Below, in pieces: positions 49,940 through 58,733 of a stretch of 64,000 nucleotides of DNA. Every line of letters begins with the position of its first letter. The stretch's first letter is position 1. The stretch lies in contig JAEDDH010000012.1 in the NCBI GenBank assembly GCA_016293845.1, positions 1 through 64,000 of the forward strand, given 5' to 3'. Origin of the DNA: Bacteroidales bacterium. GTDB lineage: Bacteria; Bacteroidota; Bacteroidia; Bacteroidales; UBA3824. Both the position numbers and the translations under genes were made by a program. The notes beneath the pieces are model-generated. The model was not told the origin of the DNA. It saw only the letters and a list, made by a program, of their open reading frames with translations, and did no database searches.

Positions 49940-50512
49940 ATGGTCAAAATAGCAAAATATTCATATCTCAACAGCCTTTCTGCCGACGCTCTTTCCGCCG
50001 TTTATCGCAGCACGGGAGCCGATTATCCCAAGTTTTTTAAGATGGACGCTCTTTGCAAGGCGGGATTTTTGCTTGTCGAAGATATTGTACGCGGCTGTGG
50101 CAATACCCCTCTTGCCCCTGACGATACATCCGTGGTAGTGTTTACCGCCTCGGGAACATACATTACCGACCTAGCCTTTGAAACCACCATTTCCGATCCC
50201 GACAACTGTTTCCCCTCGCCCTCAGTGTTTGTTTATTCTCTGCCCAATATCGTGGCAGGTGAAATTGCTATCCGTCACGGATTTACAAACGAAACTGCCG
50301 TTTATCTGAGCAGCAATTTTTCACCATCTCAGATTGAAGCCATTGTTTCCGACACCCTCACCGTAGCCTCCAACGTGCTTGTGGCATGGATCGAAGTCAC
50401 CAGCAATCACCCTTCCGCCATAATGTTCCTTATCTCCCGCAATGGCAACAACGATATGCCTGATTTTAATGCGGAAAACTTAGCTGAGATATATAAGCAG
50501 TGCTATATCTAA
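49940..50512 (+). CDS. Degenerate ketosynthase-like protein (chain-length-factor type)
   Basis: A 190-residue protein resembling the N-terminal half of a ketosynthase: VFTASGTYITDLAFETTISDPDNCFPSPSVFVYSLPNIVAGEIAIRHG, then TAVYLSSNFSPSQIEAIV where a catalytic Cys would be expected. The Cys is replaced (YLSSN), so it is unlikely to condense acyl groups. Short partner subunits of this type accompany ketosynthases in aryl-polyene-like clusters and help set chain length or specificity. The length is roughly half a full subunit and the frame is intact to its stop. After it the cluster ends abruptly. Confidence 0.65.
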   Translation: MVKIAKYSYLNSLSADALSAVYRSTGADYPKFFKMDALCKAGFLLVEDIVRGCGNTPLAPDDTSVVVFTASGTYITDLAFETTISDPDNCFPSPSVFVYSLPNIVAGEIAIRHGFTNETAVYLSSNFSPSQIEAIVSDTLTVASNVLVAWIEVTSNHPSAIMFLISRNGNNDMPDFNAENLAEIYKQCYI

Positions 50513-50610
50513 ACAATTTTATGATAAAGTGACTACAAAAGAGGAACAAGGCTATTACGAAGAATTAGGTAATATTATTAAACAAATAAAAATTGATTTT
50601 AATATAGAAT

Positions 50611-51070
50611 ATGAAGAAAAGTGAAAATTTGTTTTGGATAATAGCGGGATTGTGTGGATTGTCCTATTTTATTTACGAGTATCCATTATTCTTTTGTCAG
50701 ATGGAATATGTAGAGGGTATCGTATCTTCTGTGCATCATTAAAGCCTCCTTTGTTTTATATTGAAGGCTGAGATTATAAATTTGAGGCAGAATCTCGAAG
50801 TGATGATTCTTTTGTAAGGAAAATACAAAACGAGACTCTGTGAAAATATGGTTCTATAGAGCATCTGACCAAGGCATTTACCAATGGGGCCACTTTTTTG
50901 GTGAACCGTATGATTATTTAGTTACCAAAATCAAAGTTAATGGAAAAACGCAAATTGATTATTCTGTTAATGTTTTTCATTGGTTATCAACCTTATTTTC
51001 CCTTGTAATAACTGTTTCTTTTATACTTATTTTTATACATAATATATTGAATAACAATACTAAGACATAA
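50611..51070 (+). pseudogene. Decayed small membrane-protein gene
   Basis: Three overlapping segments in different frames read as one protein: ATG 50611 gives MKKSENLFWIIAGLCGLSYFIYEYP (a membrane helix) up to a TAA near 50742; an intermediate segment DYKFEAESRSDDSFVRKIQNETL lies in another frame; and KIWFYRASDQGIYQWGHFFGEPYDYLV plus a second membrane helix (about 50980-51050) in a third. At least two frame lesions and a stop separate them. No family recognised. The following AT-rich 240 bp has no gene. Confidence 0.55.
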
Positions 51071-51103
51071 TCATTTCTATATAGAAATAATTATAACACC
51101 CCC

Positions 51104-51300
51104 TCAAACTAATAACGAACTCACCCAACATAATACAATATAACCAATGTTTTCAACCCCTTTGTTGGACATCAGCAAACCCTTTACAAACAGCATATTG
51201 TGCCCGATATCACAGACCCATTCAATAATCGAGTGTCCTCTGTATTGCCCTTTCGTGATTTTCCGTGGTTCAAAAAATCTTCGTTTCCTTCGTTGTTAAT
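51104..51300 (-). other. Open frame without a start codon, possible gene remnant
   Basis: The minus strand has a continuous frame ending at TGA (51106-51104) with coding-like content (KITKGQYRGHSIIEWVCDIGHN, then FVKGLLMSNKGVENIGYIV), but the frame is closed by a stop just upstream, near 51300, with no upstream ATG. It may be the C-terminal remnant of a lost gene between the decayed gene and the transporter. I cannot name it. Confidence 0.25.
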
Positions 51301-51313
51301 GAAGAATAATAAA

Positions 51314-51345
51314 TTTGGAGAAACCAAACCAAATCCCTAATTTTG
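51314..51345 (+). promoter_or_regulatory. Promoter of the EamA-like transporter gene
   Basis: TTTG (51314-51317), a 20-bp spacer and TAATTTTG (51338-51345). Transcription would start near 51352, just before the ATG at 51375, and exclude the longer in-frame start. Confidence 0.75.
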
Positions 51346-51374
51346 CATTTAATAGTTGTAACCCACACTCACTT

Positions 51375-51728
51375 ATGTTAAAACTTCTTCTCCTATCCCT
51401 ATCGCAATCTGCCTGCCTTGCCGCTGGACAGGTGTTTTTGAAAATCGCTATGAAAAATGCGCCAAAATTTTCGTTTACTTGGCCTGTTATCAAAGATTAT
51501 CTCACTAATTGGAATCTTTTGTTTTCGGGACTCAGTATGGGTGTCGCCACGCTTTTGTGGTTTTATATTCTCAAACACGTGGATTTTTCAATCGCCTATC
51601 CTTTAATAAGTTTTAGTTATGTGTTTGGAATGTTGGCTGCTGTTTTTATTTTTCACGAAAGCGTTCCGCCTACCCGATGGATAGGCCTCGCGCTCATAGT
51701 TTCGGGTGCATTCTTAATTTTGAAATAA
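51375..51728 (+). CDS. Small EamA/SMR-like transporter
   Basis: A 117-residue protein with four membrane helices: LKLLLLSLSQSACLAAGQVFLKIAM, LLFSGLSMGVATLLWFYIL, YPLISFSYVFGMLAAVFIF and a final WIGLALIVSGAFLILK. The pattern (short loops, Gly-rich helix II, Pro in helix III) fits the drug/metabolite transporter half-size proteins such as ArnE/ArnF or SMR pumps. The substrate is unknown; ArnE/F-like proteins flip undecaprenyl-linked sugars. It converges with the peptidase gene, with a 15-bp overlap of the 3' ends. Confidence 0.8.
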   Translation: MLKLLLLSLSQSACLAAGQVFLKIAMKNAPKFSFTWPVIKDYLTNWNLLFSGLSMGVATLLWFYILKHVDFSIAYPLISFSYVFGMLAAVFIFHESVPPTRWIGLALIVSGAFLILK

Positions 51729-52778
51729 AAATTTGCAAACGTTTTTGTTTATCATTATGCCCGTAGTTTTGGCTCGTACAAATTCTTCTGAGGCGTAAAG
51801 ATATCCGCCAAATTTGTTGTAATTGCCCCAACTGTTTTTTACAATGTAAAATTTATTGCCATCGAGGTCTTTGGCTGTGCCTATTATTTGCATACCGTGG
51901 TCGTCGGTGGTTCGTCGGCTTTCAAAATCGGCTTGACGGCTCTCTTGCGTTACCTTGGTGTGGCGTGGCATTGCGGCGTAACCCTTGCTTTGGTTAAAAC
52001 CTGTTTCTGATACATCGGACGACCATACCACAGTGTGTCCTTGAGCCAACGAACTGTCGATGGCGGCAATCATATCATCGAGCGGCACATTATAAAACTC
52101 TCCCCATCGCCAATTGTCGGGCAATTCTAAAATGCAATATTCGTAAAAGGGGTGATGGGTAAACGATGTTATTTGCACATAATCGTCGGGATTGAGTTTC
52201 ACAACCTCTTGTGCAAAGGTTTTGGGCGTGTAAGTTTTGCCTTTGTATTCAAATTCTTGCGGCACTGTGCCAAGAAAATTATCGGTTTTTTGGGTAAAAA
52301 TCTCTAACCATTTTGGATCAATGATTTTGTTGTCGTCGGTAGCCACCGAATCAATAAAGGTTTTCATTTTGCCCGAAAATCCAAAATGATAGATACTTGC
52401 ACCTTTTCTTAAAGTGTTTGGATACGCACTTTCGGGCACAAGACCATAATGTTTCATAGCGTAAATATTGTCGTAAAAAAATCCGCCTTCCGAAAAATTG
52501 GTTTTGCCGTGCATCATAACGTATTTTTTTGCCTTGTCGAGATACGAATAACGCACCACAAACATTTCTGAAAGGTTTGGAATATCCTCTGCACCGGCGG
52601 CTTTCATTTCGCTCTCTAAAAACGAAAGTGTTGAAAAACACCAGCATGTGCCCGATTGTGCCTGATCTTGCACCTCAGGACACCATAAGCGATTGGTTTC
52701 GATAAATGTTAATCCTTTTTGAGCCGTTGCCGAAAGGGCTGTGGATATGGCTACTAATAATATAAGTGTCTTTTTCAT
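51714..52778 (-). CDS. Secreted C1-type cysteine peptidase (bleomycin hydrolase/PepC-like)
   Basis: A 354-residue protein with a signal peptide (MKKTLILLVAISTALSATA) and a papain-fold C1B domain: the catalytic Cys in QAQSGTCWCFSTLSFLE (about 45), His in TDDHGMQIIG (about 294) and Asn in YIVKNSWGNYNKFGGYLY (about 316). Family members are hexameric aminopeptidases usually found in the cytoplasm, so the signal peptide is a Bacteroidetes-style secreted version. The gene is monocistronic with a consensus promoter. Confidence 0.93.
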   Translation of the reverse strand: MKKTLILLVAISTALSATAQKGLTFIETNRLWCPEVQDQAQSGTCWCFSTLSFLESEMKAAGAEDIPNLSEMFVVRYSYLDKAKKYVMMHGKTNFSEGGFFYDNIYAMKHYGLVPESAYPNTLRKGASIYHFGFSGKMKTFIDSVATDDNKIIDPKWLEIFTQKTDNFLGTVPQEFEYKGKTYTPKTFAQEVVKLNPDDYVQITSFTHHPFYEYCILELPDNWRWGEFYNVPLDDMIAAIDSSLAQGHTVVWSSDVSETGFNQSKGYAAMPRHTKVTQESRQADFESRRTTDDHGMQIIGTAKDLDGNKFYIVKNSWGNYNKFGGYLYASEEFVRAKTTGIMINKNVCKFLFQN

Positions 52779-52801
52779 TGGTTTTGTTTTTTCTACGATT
52801 G

Positions 52802-52833
52802 CAAAGGTACGTATTTAAATTATTAAAAGCAAA
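52802..52833 (-). promoter_or_regulatory. Promoter of the C1 peptidase gene
   Basis: Minus-strand TTTG (52833-52830) and TACCTTTG (52809-52802) separated by 20 bp. The start codon at 52778 follows a short leader. Confidence 0.75.
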
Positions 52834-52918
52834 TTTTAATGCTGACAATTTGTCGTTTTGTAGCCGTGTGGCAAACTATTTGAAACTATATAAGCAGAAT
52901 TTAAAAACATATACAAAT

Positions 52919-53560
52919 ATGAGCAAACGCAAAAGACACCATAGTTCTTATAATAAGGAAGTTAAAATGGAAGAACAAGAAAACACCGTACTCACCGACG
53001 AGCAAAAAGCACAGCCCGAAGGTGATAATGCCGATGACAAAACGACAGAAACTGACAACAATCAGGACAAAACGGCAGCAAATGACACTGACACCACCGC
53101 TCAGGATGCTGACAACGGCGGCGACTTGCAGAAAAAATACGACGAACTCAACGACCGCTATCTTCGCTTGATGGCTGAGTTCGATAATTACCGCAAGCGC
53201 ACTCTCAAAGAGAAGATGGACCTTACCAAATATGCCGAGGAAGATGTTATCAAGGGCATTCTACCCGTAGTAGACAATATGGAACGTGCCATCAAGAGTC
53301 TTGAATCGGCTACCGACATCAACGCCGTTAAAGAGGGTATCGACCTTATTTACAAAAAGTTTCAAGAGTTTCTCGAAAAACGCGGTATTAAGGAAATTGA
53401 GGCTCTCAACAAAGAACTCGACACCGACCTTCACGAGGCTGTCACCAAATTTGCAGCACCGAGCGAAGACCTCAAAGGCAAGATTATCGATGTTATTGAA
53501 AAAGGCTATTACCTGCACGACAAGGTGATACGCTATGCGAAAGTCGTGGTTGGTGAATAA
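52919..53560 (+). CDS. grpE: Nucleotide exchange factor GrpE
   Basis: A 213-residue DnaK co-chaperone. After an acidic, low-complexity N-terminus (about 20-70) the family core is YDELNDRYLRLMAEFDNYRKRTLKEK, DVIKGILPVVDNMERAIKSL, and the C-terminal HEAVTKFAAPSEDLKGKIIDVIEKGYYLHDKVIRYAKVVVGE. It exchanges ADP on DnaK. An alternative start at 52967 (MEEQENTV) is possible; the extended start adds a basic MSKRKRHHSSY. dnaJ follows 14 bp later, which supports a co-transcribed pair; dnaK is not in the window. Confidence 0.95.
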   Translation: MSKRKRHHSSYNKEVKMEEQENTVLTDEQKAQPEGDNADDKTTETDNNQDKTAANDTDTTAQDADNGGDLQKKYDELNDRYLRLMAEFDNYRKRTLKEKMDLTKYAEEDVIKGILPVVDNMERAIKSLESATDINAVKEGIDLIYKKFQEFLEKRGIKEIEALNKELDTDLHEAVTKFAAPSEDLKGKIIDVIEKGYYLHDKVIRYAKVVVGE

Positions 53561-53574
53561 ATAAAACTACAACA

Positions 53575-54729
53575 ATGGCAGAAAAAAGAGATTATTACGA
53601 GGTGCTTGGCGTAAGCAAAAATGCGTCGAAAGACGAACTTAAAAAGGCTTACCGCCAACTCGCTCTCAAATACCACCCCGACCGCAATCCTGGCGACAAG
53701 GAGGCGGAAGAAAAATTCAAAGAGGCGGCAGAGGCCTACGAGGTGCTTAGCGACGACCAAAAACGTGCCCGCTACGATCAGTTCGGTCACGCAGGTGTGG
53801 GCGGCGCAGGTGGCGCAGGAGGTTTCAGTATGGATATGGAAGACATATTCAGCCACTTTGGCGACATATTCAGCGGATTCGGTTTCGGCGGCGGCTTTGG
53901 TGGCGGCGGTTTCGGCGGATCGCGCGGACAGCGTGTCAACAAGGGCAGCAGCCTGCGTGTAAAGGTGAAACTCAACCTCAAAGATATAGCCAACGGATGC
54001 GAAAAAAAAATCAAGGTTAAGAAATATTGCGCCTGCAAATCGTGCAACGGCACAGGAGCAGAGGCAGGTTCAAGTATGAATACGTGTCCCACTTGTCACG
54101 GTACAGGTGTGGTAACCCAAGTGCGCAACACCATTCTTGGACGTATGCAAACTCAGTCGCCCTGTTCGGCGTGCGGAGGCACAGGAAAAATCATTGCCAA
54201 AAAATGTAAAGATTGTGGCGGCGAAGGCGTAGTGCTTGGCGAAGAGGTTATCTCTATCAATATTCCCGCAGGTGTGGCAGACGGAATGCAGATGACTGTT
54301 CCCAACAAGGGTAACGCTCCCAAACACGGCGGCGAAAATGGTGACCTTCTCGTTGTTTTTGAGGAAGAGCAAAATCCTCAACTCACCCGCGAGGACAACA
54401 ATTTGATTTACAACCTCAGCATCAGTGTTCCCGACGCAATACTCGGAGCCACTGCCGAAATTCCAACAATAGATGGCAAGGTGAAGGTAAAAATTGACCC
54501 AGGAACTCAGCCCGGCAAGGTGCTCCGTTTAAAAGGAAAGGGTTTGCCCACATACGGCTCTTACGGTCGTGGCGATTTGCTTGCCATTGTCAACGTTTGG
54601 ATTCCAAAGAAACTCACCAAAGACGAGCAGAAAGCCATCGAGGGTTTCCAAAAATCCGATTCGTTTAAGCCTGGTGCAGAAGATTCCCAAAAGTCGGGCT
54701 TTTTCGACCGACTATTTAATCGTGGATAA
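53575..54729 (+). CDS. dnaJ: Chaperone protein DnaJ
   Basis: A 384-residue type I J-protein with all four parts: the J-domain with HPD in ALKYHPDRNPGD (about 34), a Gly/Phe-rich region (about 75-120), four zinc-binding CxxCxGxG repeats (CKSCNGTGAEAG, CPTCHGTGVVTQ, CSACGGTGKII, CKDCGGEGVVL), and the C-terminal substrate-binding domains ending in an Arg/Lys-rich tail. It stimulates DnaK ATPase and binds unfolded substrates. It follows grpE in the same orientation, and a terminator sits beyond it. Confidence 0.97.
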   Translation: MAEKRDYYEVLGVSKNASKDELKKAYRQLALKYHPDRNPGDKEAEEKFKEAAEAYEVLSDDQKRARYDQFGHAGVGGAGGAGGFSMDMEDIFSHFGDIFSGFGFGGGFGGGGFGGSRGQRVNKGSSLRVKVKLNLKDIANGCEKKIKVKKYCACKSCNGTGAEAGSSMNTCPTCHGTGVVTQVRNTILGRMQTQSPCSACGGTGKIIAKKCKDCGGEGVVLGEEVISINIPAGVADGMQMTVPNKGNAPKHGGENGDLLVVFEEEQNPQLTREDNNLIYNLSISVPDAILGATAEIPTIDGKVKVKIDPGTQPGKVLRLKGKGLPTYGSYGRGDLLAIVNVWIPKKLTKDEQKAIEGFQKSDSFKPGAEDSQKSGFFDRLFNRG

Positions 54730-54760
54730 TTTATCAGAATAAATACAACTATCACCATAA

Positions 54761-54790
54761 AGGGCCGCAGTTATTGAGGCTCTTTTTTTT
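54761..54790 (+). terminator. Terminator after dnaJ
   Basis: AGGGCC pairs with GGCTCT (one G-T) around an 11-base loop, followed by eight T residues. Confidence 0.7.
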
Positions 54791-54815
54791 AACAATTAAT
54801 TAACATCAGTCCAGG

Positions 54816-54845
54816 TTGTTAATCCGCACATATTCCGTATATTTG
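54816..54845 (+). promoter_or_regulatory. Promoter of the chemoreceptor gene
   Basis: TTG (54816-54818), a 19-bp spacer, then TATATTTG (54838-54845). A leader of about 70 nt precedes the ATG at 54925. Confidence 0.65.
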
Positions 54846-54924
54846 CAATAAACAAATGTTATGCTTTTGTAAAAGGCACGTAATTTGCAATAATCTCCTT
54901 GTTCACTATTAATTTACAAACACT

Positions 54925-56718
54925 ATGAGAAAGACATCAGTATATGTTAAGATTCTTGCAATTATAATTCCTATCGTAGCTGTTACATTGGTAGTCATGA
55001 TGGTTGTAAGTTATCAAGTCAACTTTTCATCCCAAAAACAATTCTTCGAGTTCTGTATGCAGGAGCTCTCTGCCAAATCTGCACAGGAGGTAACCGAAAA
55101 ACTCGCCACTATGACCGACGAGCTTAAATGGATTGCCAGCGAGGATATTTTTACTACAATGGATGAAAAACAGTATTCCCATCGTCTCGATGCTATTGCT
55201 GCCGACAAAAAGGAGTCGTTCTCTATGATGTTTGTGGCGTATCCCGACGGTAGCTACTATGTCAACGGCAAGGGCTTCTCAAAGGCCAATATCGCCGACC
55301 GTCAGTATTTTAAGAATATTTTCCAACTGGGCAAGGATTTTTCTATGACAAGTCCCGATATTTCAAAGTCTACTGGTGAGAAAAAATACACGCTTGCTGT
55401 TCCTATCAAACGTGGTGGCACGGTTGTGGGTGCATTTTGTGTCAATGTCAGCCTCAATACTCTTAAAAAAGTGGTTTTAGAATGTAAATTTGGCGAAAAC
55501 AGCGAAACGTTTATAGTGGATGAGAAGGCCGACCTTATTGGTACTCCTTACGATGATATGGTAATGAACTTCAACCTCCTTACCGATGGTAAAGCTGCAT
55601 ATCCTGGTCTCGAAGTGGTAGGAGAGTGCGTTACCCGAGGAGAAGGCTGTATCCGTTACTGCACCGACGCTGCCACTGGTGAAAATTTGTACACTATGAG
55701 CCGCAAAATCGAGGGCACTCCCGGATGGTTTGTGGTAGGTACTCTGCCCGATTCTGAGCTTAGAAGTTCGGCAAGAGAAAACCTCCGTGTGATGTTTATA
55801 TTCTTGATTGTGGTGATTGCGGTAATTGTTGTTATGGTGGTTATGTGCCTCAAACGTATGCTCTCAAATCCCCTTGCGCAACTTTCTACAGCTATCAAAG
55901 ATATTTCTAACGGACATCTCAAACGCCGTATCGACTATAAATCTAACGACGAGATTGGCGAAATGTGCGACGACCTCCGCGAAATGAGCACAAAACTTTC
56001 TGACATTGTTGACACTATCAAGGCAGGTTCCGAAAATCTTGCTGCCAACTCTGAGCAGGTGAACGCCACTTCGCAGCAGGTAATGCAGGGTTCGCAGTCG
56101 CAAAGTACCAATATCGAAGACCTCTCGGCTACTATGGAAGAGATGACTTCGAATATCGAGCAAAACACTTACAACGCTAAGCAGACCAACAATGTAAGCC
56201 AAGATGCCTGCAACAAATTCAACGAGGTTGTGGTTAAGATCAACAGCCTTTTGGACAACAACAAATCTATCTCCGAGGCTATCTCTATTATCAACGAAAT
56301 TGCATTCCAAACCAACATACTTGCTCTTAATGCTGCTGTGGAGGCTGCCCGCGCTGGAGAATACGGCAAAGGTTTCGCTGTGGTGGCAAAAGAGGTTCGT
56401 TCGCTTGCCGAAAAATCAAAGAACGCTGCCGATAGCATTATCGAAATGTCGCAAAAGAGTTTGCAGTTGTCGGAAGAGGCAAGCACTGTGATGCAGCAGA
56501 CTATCCCCAAGATTGAAAACACCCGCACTCTTGTCAACGAAATTACTAATGCAAGTTTGGAACAGAGTGCAGGTGCAAATCAGGTTAATAACATTATTCA
56601 GAAACTCAACGGCACTGTTAAAATCAACGCTTCGTCGTCGGAAATGCTTGCTGCAAGTGCCGACAATTTGGCTACTCAGGCCGATGATCTGCGTAATGCT
56701 ATCAATTACTTTAAGTAA
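54925..56718 (+). CDS. Methyl-accepting chemotaxis-like protein with dCache-type sensor
   Basis: A 597-residue receptor: N-terminal membrane helix (about 9-30), a large extracytoplasmic region of dCache_1 type (about 35-280, ending KIEGTPGWFVVGTLPD), a second membrane helix (about 288-312), a HAMP domain (about 315-365) and a methyl-accepting signalling domain with the hairpin core IAFQTNILALNAAVEAARAGEYGKGFAVVAKEVRSLAEKS. No chemotaxis partners (cheA, cheW) are seen near it and most Bacteroidales lack flagella, so it may serve a different output. A consensus promoter precedes it. Confidence 0.92.
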   Translation: MRKTSVYVKILAIIIPIVAVTLVVMMVVSYQVNFSSQKQFFEFCMQELSAKSAQEVTEKLATMTDELKWIASEDIFTTMDEKQYSHRLDAIAADKKESFSMMFVAYPDGSYYVNGKGFSKANIADRQYFKNIFQLGKDFSMTSPDISKSTGEKKYTLAVPIKRGGTVVGAFCVNVSLNTLKKVVLECKFGENSETFIVDEKADLIGTPYDDMVMNFNLLTDGKAAYPGLEVVGECVTRGEGCIRYCTDAATGENLYTMSRKIEGTPGWFVVGTLPDSELRSSARENLRVMFIFLIVVIAVIVVMVVMCLKRMLSNPLAQLSTAIKDISNGHLKRRIDYKSNDEIGEMCDDLREMSTKLSDIVDTIKAGSENLAANSEQVNATSQQVMQGSQSQSTNIEDLSATMEEMTSNIEQNTYNAKQTNNVSQDACNKFNEVVVKINSLLDNNKSISEAISIINEIAFQTNILALNAAVEAARAGEYGKGFAVVAKEVRSLAEKSKNAADSIIEMSQKSLQLSEEASTVMQQTIPKIENTRTLVNEITNASLEQSAGANQVNNIIQKLNGTVKINASSSEMLAASADNLATQADDLRNAINYFK

Positions 56719-56722
56719 GATT

Positions 56723-57010
56723 AGTGTTCATCATGATCATGATCTTCATCATGTTCGTCGTTAATATGAATTTATACAGATTTAAACACTGAAAATCCAG
56801 CTTTGTCGGTAACTGTTATCATAAAGTGATAGTCGCCACCTTGATACGCGTCGCCGTCGGGTGCGTGTGCAGGTATTTCAATGGTGTTGGTAACATTGTA
56901 TTCCGCTTTGCAAACTATTGAACGAGGGAATGATAATACTGCTTTACCACTGGCACACATAGCACAAGCACTGCCATCAAGATGGCAGAAACTATTGTTG
57001 CCGTATTGTG
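56723..57010 (-). pseudogene. DUF4625-like lipoprotein fragment with an in-frame stop
   Basis: On the minus strand, upstream coding (GSQYGNNSFCHLDGSACAMC..., then NTIEIPAHAPDGDAYQGGDYHFMITVTDKAGFSVF) runs to a TAA at 56774-56772 and continues in the same frame as IHINDEHDEDHDHDEH before a second stop. The TVTDKAG segment and His/Asp-rich end resemble DUF4625-type Bacteroidetes lipoproteins, usually longer and secreted. Only the C-terminal domain remains, with no signal peptide, so it is a relic. A single nonsense change would explain the internal stop. Confidence 0.55.
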
Positions 57011-57025
57011 AGCCAGTTTTCGTAT

Positions 57026-58720
57026 TTATTTATTGAATCTCAGTCGTTTGTATTCTTGGACTATGTTGATAATAAAGTCGCCGATTTTTTCGCAGCCGTT
57101 TATTATTTCCATATAGAATAGTCCGCTGATATATTCGTAATGGTTTTTCTCTATGTTTTCGATATTTCCCTCGCGGAGATTTGCCCGCAGAGTGTTGATT
57201 CGTTCTTCTATTTCGTATGATTTTTCAATCTCTTTCTTGGATATGGTATCGGCGTTTTGGATAACGTTGAGCATTTGAGCCATTGCCTCGCTGATAATGC
57301 TGTACATCTTCATGATGTTATCTTTTTGCTCAGGAGTAATTACTGCTTTGCTTTCGTAGCGGCGTTGGATGCTTCGCGATAGGTTTGCACCGCTGTCGCC
57401 GATAGATTCAAGTTCGGATATTACTTTTAGCATAACGCGGATTTTGGCTTTCGCGTCGTTGCTGAGGTGTCCTTTGCTTATCTTGCCTAAGTATTTGGAA
57501 ATCTCTATCTCCATATTGTCAGAGATGTTCTCGTATTTGTCGATACGTTTAAAGAGTGCCTCATACTCTTTGGTTTTGTTGCTTGTTTCTTCTGTGAGTT
57601 GCTCCACAAAACCGAACATTTTTTTCATACGTTGAGCCATCTCGAATGTCTCTTTTTCGGCAGCGTTGAGTCCCATATCGGCAATGTCGGTGAGTGTGCC
57701 TCCTATGTATTTAAGTTTACCTTCTGAATCTTCGTCGGATTTTTTTATAATCTTTTCGATTATTTTTTCCATTTGGTTTACAAATCCGATGAGGAGCAGC
57801 ACGTTGCAAACGTTGAACGATGTGTGGAACGCTGCTATGAATTTGGGCAGTTGGTCGGGTGTGATGGCTTTGAAATCACCGAATCCCCAGATGTGTGCCA
57901 CAAACTTGTTGAACGGAGTGAACAGCAGAAATACCCATATTACGCCAAAGAGGTTGAACATCAAGTGTGCCAATGCAGTGCGCCGTGCCGATGCCGATGC
58001 TTTCATTGCCGAAATGTTTGACGTGATGGCGGTGCCTATGTTTTCGCCGAGCACAAGGGCAATACCTTGGTCTATCTGTAGCACGCCGCTTGTACATAGC
58101 AACTGCGTAAAGGCTACAATGGCTGCCGACGATTGCACACAGAATGTGAGTACTCCGCCCACGAGCAAAAATAGTAGTTTGGTGCCAATTCCGCCATCGT
58201 TGCGACTTGCAAAAAACTCTTTTACAGTGTCGTTGTTGCTCAAATCCATTGCCTCGGCGTTGGATTTCAATATTGTGAGACCAAAAAATAGAAACGCTAG
58301 TCCGAAGACAAATTCGCCTAAGGTTTTTACCTTGCTGCGTTTTATATATATGCAGATGATGCCTATTACAAATATCGGGTAGACTATCTTGCCCATATCT
58401 AACGAGAATCCAAGGCTCATAATCCACGCGGTGATGGTGGTGCCTATGTTGGCTCCCATAATGATGGGGATGGCTTGGTTGAGGGTAAATAGTCCCGCGT
58501 TTACGAATGTTACCGTCAGTAGCGTTGTGGCGGTTGAGGACTGTATGGCGGCGGTAATGCCTGCGCCGGAAAGTAGTCCGGTAAAACGGTTTTTGCCCAT
58601 AATGCCGAGAAACTTGCTAAGACTTTCTCCGGCTAATTTTTGGAGGCTTTCGGTCATGTTTTTAAGTCCGAACATCAAAAGGGCTAAGCCTCCGAGGAAT
58701 GTAAGTATCTGTAATACCAT
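57026..58720 (-). CDS. Na/Pi cotransporter family protein with PhoU-like domain
   Basis: A 564-residue protein. The membrane part has two inverted NptA-type repeats with the QSS motif: GAGITAAIQSSTATTLLTV (about 55) and CVQSSAAIVAFTQLL (about 197). The last third (about 370-560) is helical and PhoU-like (MKMFGFVEQLTEETSNKTKEYEALFKRIDKY). Family members take up phosphate with sodium, and the PhoU-like domain may regulate it. It is the last gene of a long minus-strand run, 13 bp after the M23 peptidase gene. Confidence 0.93.
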   Translation of the reverse strand: MVLQILTFLGGLALLMFGLKNMTESLQKLAGESLSKFLGIMGKNRFTGLLSGAGITAAIQSSTATTLLTVTFVNAGLFTLNQAIPIIMGANIGTTITAWIMSLGFSLDMGKIVYPIFVIGIICIYIKRSKVKTLGEFVFGLAFLFFGLTILKSNAEAMDLSNNDTVKEFFASRNDGGIGTKLLFLLVGGVLTFCVQSSAAIVAFTQLLCTSGVLQIDQGIALVLGENIGTAITSNISAMKASASARRTALAHLMFNLFGVIWVFLLFTPFNKFVAHIWGFGDFKAITPDQLPKFIAAFHTSFNVCNVLLLIGFVNQMEKIIEKIIKKSDEDSEGKLKYIGGTLTDIADMGLNAAEKETFEMAQRMKKMFGFVEQLTEETSNKTKEYEALFKRIDKYENISDNMEIEISKYLGKISKGHLSNDAKAKIRVMLKVISELESIGDSGANLSRSIQRRYESKAVITPEQKDNIMKMYSIISEAMAQMLNVIQNADTISKKEIEKSYEIEERINTLRANLREGNIENIEKNHYEYISGLFYMEIINGCEKIGDFIINIVQEYKRLRFNK

Positions 58721-58733
58721 TTATTTAGTAGTG

